NCBI RefSeq assembly: GCF_000835495.1
Contig: NW_015622541.1
Location: forward strand, 7,130,001 to 7,194,000
DNA from: Cladophialophora immunda
Taxonomy: Eukaryota; Ascomycota; Eurotiomycetes; Chaetothyriales; Herpotrichiellaceae
Direction of reading: 5' to 3'
DNA: 64,000 bases
Positions 1 through 9,646 of this stretch are shown here, piece by piece. Below the pieces are notes generated by a model that made no database searches, had not been told where the DNA came from, and was given only the letters and a program-made list of their open reading frames with translations. The translations under genes were made by a program, and so were the position numbers. Positions within the stretch are counted from its first letter, which is position 1. The number at the start of each line of letters is the position of its first letter.

Positions 1-3000
1 TTCATGGTGCATGACAGGCCCAGCTTCACTGCTGTATAGAGCAATATCATCGTCGGGGTTGTGATGGATCGAACCCGCGTCCTCCACATCCGTGAAGCTT
101 GGTGCTGGACTGCAATCATTCCCTTCAACGCGCGTACTGTCGTTGGAACTGCCCTTGTCACCAAACATTCCTTCCTCTTCCGAATTGGCTGGCGCTCGCT
201 GCGTCGAGGTCTCTAAGCGCGCAAAATCCCACGTCTGCTGTGACCACTGGAAATCCATGCTGACACCTTCATCGACGTCAGCTTCTGCCGGGGCGTCGTC
301 ATATCCTGGAGGCTGCTCGAATTCGCCACCACTACTGGCTGCTGTTGGCAGCATCAAGCTCGGTGGACTTTCTGTTCCGGCTAATAGACCTCGAGTCTGC
401 CGACTTCCTTCTCCCGGCGCCGAGCCACCCGGTCCCACTCCCACGCGGTGACCGTGACCGACTGGAAAAGCGCTCGACGACCCATTGTGGGAGGAGTCGC
501 CGAGACGCCGACCTTCCCCCGTCACCGGAGAAGAGTCACGCGAGTCTTGCGGCAGTTCAGAGTCGGCTGCGGCATCGTTGTTGTTGGTGTTCGATTCTTC
601 GAGGAGTTCCTGAAGCTTGGATCCACCTAAAGGGTGCTCCGACCGTCTACGATAGAACAAGAGGTACGCAGCACTGGTTACGACCGATCTCGGGTCCGTT
701 TTCGACGAGACATGAGAGTCTAATGCGGTTAGCAGAGCCGGCAAATGGGATCCGAGCAACTCACCATTGTATTCATACCAGCTGTTGTTATAAAAGTTCT
801 TCGCGTACGCCGTGTAGTGACCGCCTCCCAAGCCTCCGTAATGGTTGTCAACGGCGATCAAGTCATACACCAAGCTCTTGCCATCTTGCTGATCTCTCAC
901 CATCTCCGAAAGATCGAGTCCTTCTGTGGGGTAATCAACTCTCACCTCAAGTTTGTCGCGGAAGTTTCTGTTAGAACTGAACCGCTTAAGGTGCATGACA
1001 AGGATATCGGGTGCTTTCCATAACTCAAACATTTTGTCGGCTCGGCGGTGTTCCTTGCATCGAGGACAGTACCAAGCGTTCTGCTCAGATAGCGTTTCGG
1101 ATTTGCCAAATTCGTTCAGACAATCTACCAACGTGATGCCATGCTTCTTGCGATTGTTTCGCTGCTCGCGTTTCGCCGCAATCTCTGCGTCGGGCAGAAG
1201 ACCCACGCTTTTCCATGTCGGCAGGCCGCGAAAGCCCTCGACGCCATCATCGCCGCCGCCAAATAAAGCATCATAGCCCTCTTGGCTCCAGTCGAGGATG
1301 ATGGCTTCGCCCGGTCGGATGAGGTCGCCGGTTTGGGCTTTGGGTAACGGTTGAGGAGGCGGCAAAGGTGATCGGCGATGCGCGCGTCTGGCGGAGAACT
1401 TACCCCTGTTTTTATTCTTGCCGTACTTGTTCGCTTTCTTATTCCGGCTGGGCAGGATCTCCTGGGGTTCTTGCAACTCGGATTCGGAGTCAGGACCAGA
1501 GGGGATGACTGGGCTGGCTTCCGATCCAGACTCGTTGCTGTCCATAGGCGTGTCGTCATTCTCAACATCTGCAAGCTCATCGTCACTCTCTGCAGAGCCG
1601 CTCTCACCATTCGCAAGAGCAAGGGCGCCAGTTGACTTCGTCGAACGAGATACTGGTTTGGGGATTCTGTTCTTGATACACTCGTATTCTCCACTCTCTG
1701 AGATCTGACTCCAGCCAGTGGGAATGCCCTCCCCAGTGGTAGTGGCCTGAACGTCGAAAAGCTGTTGGAAACGACGGGGTATGGGCGAATTAGAGTGCAG
1801 TAGCTTCTGTAAACCAGCGTCGGTGGGCTGAGGCCTCAGCTCAGGAGCTTGACTAGCGTCTCGCATGGATACATCTACGAGGCCATCTTCGCCTTGCACA
1901 GAGTTGGCTGTAGGAAGACCCGAGCCAGAACTGGACATGTCGTCCGTCATGACCATAGTGTCTGACCCTTCCGGTGTCCCCACCCCATCTTCCGACGGAT
2001 TGTACTCTTCATCAAGTATCTTCTTGGTTGTCATCCCTGTAACATTTCCAAGAATCTTCTTCAGGACACCATCGTAGGTCGATCTGTCTTCGCGACTTAG
2101 CACGAGGTACGTCGGCTGGCCAAAGAACGGTTTTGAGGCTACCCGTGCAGAAGGATTTTTGACCAGTCGGTTGTACACTGGTACAAGGAGCAGGTCGGCC
2201 TCCGGGCTGTCTGCATCAACCAAGTCGTCGTCTGCATCACTTTTGGTCAAGTACAAGCTGAACTTTCGCGCCTTGTTTGGATTGTAGTTGGTTGGGACGG
2301 ATTCGAGTTCGTACATGCAGATGATGTCGTTGGGTTGGATGTTTGCTTCAGAGATGACGATGTTGTTGTCAAAGATCTTGTAAATCTTGTTTTTGTAAGA
2401 CTCTGCAACAAGCAGCCGTTCCACGTCCGCATGCGTCCTCAAAGCAACAAACTCCTTCAAAGCCTTGATTGTCGAATGTTTGTCAATGTCTATGTCAATT
2501 CGAATGGGTCGTTTATGGAGCGGAAAATACAGGATCTCTTTCTGCCAGTTGTTCTCGATGGGTAGTTGCAAGGTTAAGTTGTTGAAAGGATCGAAGATGA
2601 TGCTGACTTTGTTACAAACGGGGCAGGTCAGGGTCGATTTATACATTCCAGCAAAAAGATCCGTGACGACAGAATCATTTCGCGCCTTATAAATCTCCCA
2701 GTTTTTCTGAGCGAAAGACTGGAGGGCTGCGCTGTCGTGAACCATTTCATCTGTGGAGTCCGGCTTTTCGATGTATGGCTTCTTCTGGATACGGTTCAAA
2801 TCTTCCTGGAGACCGTCAAGCAGGAACAAAAGAAACTCCTGGGAGTCTTGTTGCTGATACCCAGAGAAACTGGACCCGTACTTCCCGATGGTTGCCTTGA
2901 ACCTGCTCGGGTTCGTCGAAGAGGCGTTCTCGTCGTAAATCTGGTGGAGGAGATTGGCGTAGGCTTTTGCAATCTCGCCATGGTGACCAAGAGGATTGTC

Positions 3001-4632
3001 CACGTTAAGGTCCTGCTTCCATTGGTCGTGGAGGAAGTACTGCGTCAACTCTTCGACACTGCGGATGCATTGCAAGGCCGAATTCATGTAACATGTGTTT
3101 CCCAAATTGCTTAGTCCAGTGATGCCGCGTGGTCTCCCGTCCCGTTTCTGCCGTCCCCGCGTCATTATGCCAGGAGCTGGGCTGGATCTACCACTAGGGG
3201 TGAGGTTTTTAGCTGCGCCCTTAATGCCTTTGGTCAGGTTGAGTTTGGAACTTTCACTTGGCCATTCATCCTTCCCAGATTTTTGTTCCTCGAGCACAAT
3301 CACTTCCTCGTTCCTGCCCAGACCGACAAGGCTCAAGGTCGACGTCTTTCCATTGTAATTAGGGTTCGCAGTGTTGTCCTTGATCTCCGTAAGGAGCTCT
3401 CGGTGCTCGCCTACTTGAAGGTGTACGAAGGTGTTGACATCAAGGAGCATCTTGTCTCCTGCGGTGGCCACGATCTCAGCACCAGGGGCTGGGGAAACAC
3501 TTCTGGAAGCAGAGGGAGTGAGACCACCTGAAGCAGTGGCATTTTTCAAGCCGCCGAGGATTCTCCACACTCTTACTTTGGTGTTCAAGTCGATATGCAG
3601 GAGCTTCTTGCCTTCCTTCAGCCAGTCGTTGCACAACGTCTTCTTGCTTGCAATCATTCGTTGAGGTGGAAGATCCTTTTCTCGTTGGGTCTGGGTGGTG
3701 TGCTCACTAGGCACTTTGAGGAAAGAAAAGAGCGGCGGATTCAGTTCCCAGGTCACGTTCGGCATTGCTGCTTCTGCACCGCTCCAATCGTGGGCGTATC
3801 TGGTTATGACAGGTGAATCTTTTGCGAGCCCATACCAGGAGATTATCAGATCCCAAGCTTCCTGAGGGAAAACCCGGTAGTCTTCGTCCAACGTCAGGCC
3901 CGGTCGAAGGGGCACATATTTTTCGCCAGCCTCATCCGTCAACTTGACATCCTCGTCAATCACCATGGCAATGTCCGAGTTGTCCACAGGTCCAATTTCA
4001 CCTTCGGTCGCTGATTTTTCAATCTTTCCCACGTCAGCAGGAAGAGAACCACGGGCTTGGACTTTCTGAAACCATTTTGCAGAGATGAGGTAACCCTTCT
4101 GGCCTTCTTCCAGCTCCTTCTGCCACAGCGCCGTCACCTGCGCGATCTGGTCGTCGATAGGAGGTATGGAGGTAGCAGTGGGGAGGACATCAGCGTTCAG
4201 CGAGGTGGCCGCAGTGGAACGGTTGGAGGGACTAGGAAAGAGGGAGTCTGTGGTCGAACTGCCACTATTGTCAGACAAAGCCGCCGCGCTTTGCTGGACG
4301 GCGCGAGGATCACTTGTGTGGGTCAGTCGATTCGTCGCTAGTATGTCGCGATGTCTCGAGCCCGTGTCTTGTTGCTTCGCCTTCAGAGTGTCTTGAGAAC
4401 CCGTCGGCGCGGTGTCCGGGTTGACGGGCGTGAACCCAGACCCAGAGCCCGGTATTTGACCCTCGCCCATTTCTACGTCACTGTTGTAGGACTCTCTATC
4501 CTGGGCCCCCATATCAGACGCCGGCCTCTTAACAGCAGGAGAAGCGGAGCGCAGATGCCTGCCTAAATCATCCTTGGATTGTGAGAGGTGTTGGTTTTGG
4601 TGATTGGGAAGTTTTTGAGAGGAAGCGGGCAT
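1..4632 (-). CDS. UBP12: Ubiquitin-specific protease, UBP12 type (3' end beyond window)
   Basis: Uninterrupted frame of 1544 codons from an ATG at 4632 to the window edge; the C-terminus is missing only because the window ends. It is a cysteine protease removing ubiquitin from substrates, related to yeast Ubp12 and animal USP4/11/15. Visible parts: a disordered N-terminus, a DUSP domain (about residues 165-280), and a USP catalytic core opening with the Cys box GLSNLGNTCYMNS (nucleophile Cys514) and closing with the His box GGHYTAYAKN (His1272), then YLLFYRRR. CPVC and YCPRC pairs form the usual zinc ribbon. Acidic, Ser-rich inserts (about residues 850-1090) split the core, as is normal for this subfamily. 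The tail after about residue 1310 is low complexity. No intron is needed. Family assignment is firm; the exact substrate is not known. Confidence 0.95.
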   Translation of the reverse strand, partial: MPASSQKLPNHQNQHLSQSKDDLGRHLRSASPAVKRPASDMGAQDRESYNSDVEMGEGQIPGSGSGFTPVNPDTAPTGSQDTLKAKQQDTGSRHRDILATNRLTHTSDPRAVQQSAAALSDNSGSSTTDSLFPSPSNRSTAATSLNADVLPTATSIPPIDDQIAQVTALWQKELEEGQKGYLISAKWFQKVQARGSLPADVGKIEKSATEGEIGPVDNSDIAMVIDEDVKLTDEAGEKYVPLRPGLTLDEDYRVFPQEAWDLIISWYGLAKDSPVITRYAHDWSGAEAAMPNVTWELNPPLFSFLKVPSEHTTQTQREKDLPPQRMIASKKTLCNDWLKEGKKLLHIDLNTKVRVWRILGGLKNATASGGLTPSASRSVSPAPGAEIVATAGDKMLLDVNTFVHLQVGEHRELLTEIKDNTANPNYNGKTSTLSLVGLGRNEEVIVLEEQKSGKDEWPSESSKLNLTKGIKGAAKNLTPSGRSSPAPGIMTRGRQKRDGRPRGITGLSNLGNTCYMNSALQCIRSVEELTQYFLHDQWKQDLNVDNPLGHHGEIAKAYANLLHQIYDENASSTNPSRFKATIGKYGSSFSGYQQQDSQEFLLFLLDGLQEDLNRIQKKPYIEKPDSTDEMVHDSAALQSFAQKNWEIYKARNDSVVTDLFAGMYKSTLTCPVCNKVSIIFDPFNNLTLQLPIENNWQKEILYFPLHKRPIRIDIDIDKHSTIKALKEFVALRTHADVERLLVAESYKNKIYKIFDNNIVISEANIQPNDIICMYELESVPTNYNPNKARKFSLYLTKSDADDDLVDADSPEADLLLVPVYNRLVKNPSARVASKPFFGQPTYLVLSREDRSTYDGVLKKILGNVTGMTTKKILDEEYNPSEDGVGTPEGSDTMVMTDDMSSSGSGLPTANSVQGEDGLVDVSMRDASQAPELRPQPTDAGLQKLLHSNSPIPRRFQQLFDVQATTTGEGIPTGWSQISESGEYECIKNRIPKPVSRSTKSTGALALANGESGSAESDDELADVENDDTPMDSNESGSEASPVIPSGPDSESELQEPQEILPSRNKKANKYGKNKNRGKFSARRAHRRSPLPPPQPLPKAQTGDLIRPGEAIILDWSQEGYDALFGGGDDGVEGFRGLPTWKSVGLLPDAEIAAKREQRNNRKKHGITLVDCLNEFGKSETLSEQNAWYCPRCKEHRRADKMFELWKAPDILVMHLKRFSSNRNFRDKLEVRVDYPTEGLDLSEMVRDQQDGKSLVYDLIAVDNHYGGLGGGHYTAYAKNFYNNSWYEYNGELLGSHLPALLTALDSHVSSKTDPRSVVTSAAYLLFYRRRSEHPLGGSKLQELLEESNTNNNDAAADSELPQDSRDSSPVTGEGRRLGDSSHNGSSSAFPVGHGHRVGVGPGGSAPGEGSRQTRGLLAGTESPPSLMLPTAASSGGEFEQPPGYDDAPAEADVDEGVSMDFQWSQQTWDFARLETSTQRAPANSEEEGMFGDKGSSNDSTRVEGNDCSPAPSFTDVEDAGSIHHNPDDDIALYSSEAGPVMHHE

Positions 4633-5511
4633 GTCCCGGGCGGGAGTGCTCGGAGGGACAGGTAATGAGGAGGTCCAGGTTCGTGACCTACGCCAGGACC
4701 ATGGATGAGAGGGAATAACAGGGCGGAAATCTGACTGTCGAAATAATGAACGTGTCGTCGAAGAGGGTCTGAAAATGACGCCGCAGAATGTGAGGGCCAG
4801 AGTCGTGAGTGGGTACCAGCCTACCTCACTGGCGGTTTGCCTGCGCTAAGAAAATGGACGGCTTGGTGAGGCAGTCACCGCGGTGAAGAGTTTGACGGTA
4901 ATAATAACACACCGAGGCCTCAGCCACGACTGGTAGAATTATGGGAAGGGCCGCAGGATGGGGTCCGAAAATGCCTGGGTCTTCTAACATGGACTGATTT
5001 TGTTTGACAAGCCTCTCTTCTGGAAAGGTCAATTCGCCCTTTTTAGGAGTCTATGAGCCGAGCCGCGGGTAAACCTGCGCTCGTGTGAAGCTTCGCTCTT
5101 GCCAGCAAAGTCCAAGCTAACAAACAGCCATCCCGTTCATCCTCCGTGAGGGACCTATAATTCACCACATACCTGGAGTACAGTAATGTGTTGTGGCTGC
5201 GATACTAGTCGAGCCACAGGTGACGCATGTTTTGTCCGCCTGCATGGTCCATCATAATTAAACAAGGCTGACATGGCGGCGACGAGGCTTCCCACCGCCT
5301 CACTAGAAGTCTTGTGCTGACCCGCCTGCCCAAACCCATTATTCCACTCTTGATAGCCTCACGGAATGAATCAAGGTGTTCTCAGGGGCGTGCCAAACTC
5401 ATCTCGCGACAATTTTGTCCACCTCATCCCTCGCCTCCGACCACGTTTCTAGATTCTTCCTCGCCCATTCGATATGACATCGCGCATACGAAACCTATCA
5501 GCACGTAGAGG
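4633..5511. other. Intergenic, no gene seen
   Basis: This 0.9-kb stretch lies upstream of the UBP12 start and downstream of the sorting nexin stop. All reading frames are short and show no protein-like composition. It should contain the UBP12 promoter and the sorting nexin 3' end. Confidence 0.6.
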
Positions 5512-7524
5512 TTAGCTTAATGGCGAAGTTCCAGTTTTGCGACTCTGTCGGTCTTTCTGGAGAACACGCACCATGTATCTCTGAAGGTCGTCCTCCTTCT
5601 CCTTCTGGAACCTCTTGAGGTCTCGCATCACTCCTTGAGTTGCGTCGTGGACGTCCTTCTCCGACACTTCTAGCGCCTGTTCCAGCTGAGACAGACTTTC
5701 TCGTGTTTTCCCAATCTGATCCCGTCTCGTCCTCTCTGGGTCCACGTCCACAAAGCCGTTCACTGCATGTCTGAAGCTGCCAAATATCTTGTTGGTTACA
5801 AAGTTGCCGCTGGGAGACTTCCTGTGTGTTGTTGGTGAAGTTGGATTCTGATGTGGCTGTCCCTGAGCAGCCGAAGGAGGCGATGATGGAGGCTCGCCAT
5901 GAGTGGGTGGAAAGTCAGAGTCAACAGATTCGGTCTCTTCATGCTGCCCGTCTCTTCTCTCTGGTGGGCCCCTCGCAGAAGCACTCGACGTTGAGCGCCG
6001 TGGTGGGCTTGCTAGTGTCGTGCTACCGGCCAGGTACGCATCAATCCGTTTCGCCTCTGACTCGCTACGCTCGAGCTGTTCCAAGAGGTGGCGCTTCTTC
6101 TCCAAGTCCTCCCTTGTCATCTCTTGCTGCACTCGTTTGAGGACTCTATATTTCAGCACATTCCGAACGACCCCCGCAAACTGGGCGCTCTCCCTCATAG
6201 GCTCGGCAAATGTGGCTCCCAAGCTCAGCGATAGCTCCTCGGTTGAGATATACGTGCTGTCCACAGCTTGTCCTATCCGCTCGATTGCTGCGGCTACAGT
6301 AGGTGACTGCTCGGAAAGTGAAAATCCATTGTACCGGGCCCCCAACTCTGCAAGGTCCGCTGAAAGCTTGGTTAAGTGCTCGATAGTACGGCGGTTAACC
6401 TTTTCGATGCTGCCTTGCAATAGAATCTCGAGTTCCCGGGTGTTCTGTTCAAAATTGATAAAATAGGGATCAAGATCCGTCTCGCTCAGTCTCTCGGAAG
6501 TCACGGGAAACCGTCCAAAGACTTGAGGACCAGGTGTCGTATGTGATGCAGTTGACGGGAAGGTCTGATCCGGAGGAGATATAGGCGTTCCAGTACTCGA
6601 GGTTGATCCATATGTCCTAAGTTTGGCAGAGGAGGAAGGGATGGGTAGCCAGTTGTGAGCAGGAGTTGGGTTAGCAGGGTCCAAGGGTGGTGCTTTCAGA
6701 TTATTCTTCGGCACTGAAGAGACCGGATGGGCATGCAAGACTTCATTCTGCGCAGCAAGGTCAGCATCCTGGTTATTGTACAAAGAACATGGCAAGCCAC
6801 TACCCAGCTGGAGTTGGGGTCCAGGAACCTCCACCAGACGCCGTCCTCAACCACCTCCTTCATTCTCCGACAACGGTTCAAAAATACAGCAAGCATACGC
6901 TTTCGCTGGTCGATGATGCCTACGTCTTCCTTTGCCTTTGTGGGTTTGGCGGCATAATCTGCCATGGTGTGTTTCTCGGGGATCGGAGGGATGATCAAGG
7001 TAGGATGGAGATTGATCAGAGCGGCGCGCAGTGAACTGAACTCTGAATATCTCCTCGCGACCTCAATGTCCTGCAACATCGATCAGCTACCCGATCATTT
7101 GTATCGAAGGGCCCACGGGAGGTGCATACTCCTGTCCGAATCTTGTACACAATGTACCCTCCATCTGCGCTTTTGCCTGCGTCCGTTATGACAATTTCCA
7201 GGTCCGGTTGCTCATAAAGAATCTGCTGCACTCTGCTGTCATAGCCACCTTTGGGAGGGACAGGACCACTCTCCGCGTGTCCCTCGTCATCTTCTCCCTC
7301 ATCGTCGTCATCGCGGAACTGTGAGGCCGGGTTGGAGGAAGTAGAGTATGAGGTAGGTGAGGTCGGTTGGTCCGAGTCTGGGTCTAGTATGTTAGCGACC
7401 AGCTCAGACAGACTTGATGCAGGCGCATACAGGAGGCTCCTAGAGTTGGGTTGGAGGGTTCCGTGGCAGAGTCTTGGTTGTTGAAGGACCCATAAGGGTT
7501 GTTGTCCTCATCGTCCTGCCACAT
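5512..7524 (-). CDS. SNX41: Sorting nexin Snx41/Atg20 (PX-BAR)
   Basis: Four exons on the minus strand: 7431-7524, 7130-7383, 6804-7070, 5512-6747, giving 616 residues. Introns are 47, 59 and 56 nt. The first has GTATGC, a GCTAAC branch and TAG; the others have GTATGC/CAG and GTAGTG/CAG. The start MWQDDEDNNPYGSF and an acidic stretch precede a PX domain (about residues 85-205) with the PI3P-binding RRYSEF and the PPIPEKH loop. KNNLKAPPLDPANP opens the linker, and a long helical BAR-like region fills about 290-616. Filamentous fungi usually carry one Snx41/Atg20 protein, which acts at endosomes in cargo recycling and in selective autophagy. Length and domain order are typical. Junctions restore family-conserved text, so the model is strong. 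Confidence 0.92.
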
Positions 7525-8051
7525 CTTATTGCTGACATGCGACGGAGACTATGAAGACGACCGAGTACTAGACAAGATGAACACCAGAGTCTTATCGCGG
7601 TGGTTCCATTGTTTGAGAAGAATAGTAAATGAGAAGGCACACCTTCAATTGTTGGAGGGACTGGGGACGTTAGATGCACTCCCGCTCGCCTAGCCACGTC
7701 ATTGGTTAGTCTCTCCAGAACGCTCGGACCAGCTGAGCCCATGGAAGCCTGAGAAAGGATAGAGCTTCACAACCTCCGCAAGCCTCCGCTCTTCGACCTC
7801 TCTACCAAGTACAAACGTCCTCAAGCCCACAATGTAGCCCATCAGATGGTCAGCAGTCGTGGCCGGTCTAGTTGCTGCAAATTCTGTCTCTCTAATGCAT
7901 ATGCACCAGCTCCCTCGCCTTTGGAATTTCTGGATGCAAAGTCATCTTCACATCCACCGCGATCGCAGAGTGAAGGAAAGGAGCTCTCGATGGTCAGAAC
8001 CACCATCTATATCCTCGCCATGGTTGGATGTGATACTTCTCTTCTGTTCCA
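7525..8051. other. Intergenic, possible 3' exon of neighbour
   Basis: This is the promoter side of the sorting nexin and the 3' side of the Ser/Thr-rich membrane protein. On the minus strand between about 7993 and 8097 an open frame reads GYQDGQRSGYKHDGTEEKYH, which looks like a real hydrophilic tail and may be an alternative C-terminus of the membrane protein. Nothing else convincing is present. Confidence 0.4.
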
Positions 8052-8831
8052 TCATGCTTGTAACCACTTCGTTGCCCATCTTGGTATCCAATCTCTGCCG
8101 CCGCAACCGCCCCTCAACCCGACACCATACCCATACCCATACCCATATTGATAAGGCACAACCTGTCCGTTCACCATTGTTGAGTGTACCAGTGATGGGT
8201 TCCCTGCATCCACCGGCAGCACCGCTGTTGCTGGGTGTGGCCACGCATGCGCAAACCACCACTTCCCATTTACCCTCTTCCGAGCACACCAAAAGATCAC
8301 GGCAAAAATGAGAATGGCCCCTAGGACCACGCCAACGATCATGCCCGCCTTGTCACCCGTGCTCCAGTGATCCCAACCACTATCATCCGAGTTCACCACG
8401 TAGACCAACTGCCCTGGTACCCCGGTAATTGTTGGATTCGATAGGGAAGAACCTGAGATAGGAATGATCCAGGTTGAATAGATATTTCCCCCATCGTCTT
8501 GGAGGTAGATGTCTAGCTCGGTCAGGGTGATCGTTGATGTCTGTGTGGTTGTTGTCGGGATTGGCGTGTACTTCGTTGTGGGTAAAGTGACGACGGTTGT
8601 AGAAGGTGAAGCAGGCGAAGAAGGTGAAGGGATTGTGACGGTTTGGCCAAAGGTCGCAGAGAGAGTTGTGGATAAATGAGAGGTTACGGTGGTGGTGGTG
8701 TCACTGATGAGTGTTGGTGAGATCATGGCCGCCGTGGTCGTGATCTCAGTGACTGTTTGAGTGGTGAACGACATGTTGGGATTTCTAGCTCCGACAACAG
8801 TACAGAAGGCTAGGAGGAAGGAGGTATTCAT
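8052..8831 (-). CDS. Ser/Thr-rich single-pass membrane protein
   Basis: Open frame of 259 residues from the ATG at 8831. A short hydrophobic N-terminus (MNTSFLLAFCTVVG) may be a signal peptide. Residues about 20-105 are extremely Thr/Ser-rich, which suggests heavy O-mannosylation. A single transmembrane helix (GMIVGVVLGAILIFAVIFWC, about 165-185) is followed by basic ARKR and a cytoplasmic tail with a GYGYGYG run. The layout resembles fungal cell-wall stress sensors and other mid2/WSC-like surface proteins, but no cysteine-rich sensor domain is visible, so no function is claimed. The last 20 residues (rich in Gly, Trp, Arg) look unlike a tail. A better tail lies in another frame just downstream, so an intron near 8100-8150 or a frame error is possible. 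An internal ATG at 8775 could also be the start. Confidence 0.65.
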   Translation of the reverse strand: MNTSFLLAFCTVVGARNPNMSFTTQTVTEITTTAAMISPTLISDTTTTVTSHLSTTLSATFGQTVTIPSPSSPASPSTTVVTLPTTKYTPIPTTTTQTSTITLTELDIYLQDDGGNIYSTWIIPISGSSLSNPTITGVPGQLVYVVNSDDSGWDHWSTGDKAGMIVGVVLGAILIFAVIFWCARKRVNGKWWFAHAWPHPATAVLPVDAGNPSLVHSTMVNGQVVPYQYGYGYGYGVGLRGGCGGRDWIPRWATKWLQA

Positions 8832-9180
8832 AGAAGAGGACAATGTTGCAAACCCACAGGGTCAAGAAGATCAAAATCGGCGAGATGGTCAGCCAGCAGT
8901 GAAAGGTGAAGTCAAGGATCTTTTCTCGCTGCTGTGTTGCGCTTGTTCTTCTGGGGTGGAAAACTGCACCCGAGTCGTCTCTTGATCTGCAACCTTGAAC
9001 ATCCTAGTCGACAACGACGATGTAGCAGATCAGAAGCCGTCCGCAACTTGTCCGCCAGATACTGCGCTGCAAGTCCCATACACGTACGTGCCCTGCCCTG
9101 CCTGAACACCTTGTTCCCACGCGAACACTCCTCCCGCAAATCAAGCTTTCTGACTCTGTCGTTTTAGCGATTATTGTCGA
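8832..9180. other. Intergenic, no gene seen
   Basis: A 349-bp stretch upstream of the Ser/Thr-rich membrane protein and downstream of the small membrane protein. Frames here are short and composition-random. It probably holds the promoter of the former and the terminator of the latter. Confidence 0.5.
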
Positions 9181-9606
9181 TCACTCTGCTCCCACGGTCT
9201 GCTGCTGCCCTGCTGCTGCACGCCGTTCACCTTCCTCCAACATTGCCAGGTATTCCTGCATCATCGGCATGAAGAGTTTCCATCCTCCCCAGACGCAGAC
9301 CGGCGTGATGACCACGAAGCACACCAGGATTGCTAAGCCTGGATTCATATTCGTCGGTGGCACTGATTGAAGTTTCGAATACGGTCGGGCTAGAAGTGAT
9401 GAGGCCTAGTGTAGGGGTCAGCCCAGATGACAAGAGGAGAGGGAAGATGTGCCACATACGGGCGAGATTTGAAGATTCAGCAGGGTTTTGTTCGAGGATG
9501 GCAGAGGCCGAAGGTTGCATGTCCAAGAAGTATGCAATATGCATGAGCCAGGGCAGTGTCGAAAGCACGACCAAGATGCGGAGATTGTTTCTCCTTTGAT
9601 GAACAT
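9181..9606 (-). CDS. Small single-pass membrane protein, unknown
   Basis: Best model: two exons, 9460-9606 and 9181-9405, 123 residues, with a 54-nt intron carrying a GTATGT donor, a GCTGAC branch and a CACTAG acceptor in phase 0. The well-supported part is the 3' exon: from MNPGLAILVCFVV it has one hydrophobic helix, then a short amphipathic, glutamate-rich tail with an AAAGQQQ stretch. The first exon is less protein-like (many Cys, Ser and His). An alternative is a 55-residue protein from the internal ATG at 9348. Another acceptor would join a hydrophobic alternative frame (HIAYFLDMQPSASAILEQNP). The start lies only about 40 bp after the Trm732 stop, so transcripts may overlap. I do not recognise the family. 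Confidence 0.45.
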
Positions 9607-9646
9607 CAACGCGGTCGCTCTATGCTGCCGAAACCGTGTTTGTGAT

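Noticed and set aside
60..90. GATCGAACCC resembling a tRNA B box
   Set aside because: It lies inside the UBP12 coding frame and has no matching A box or acceptor stem.
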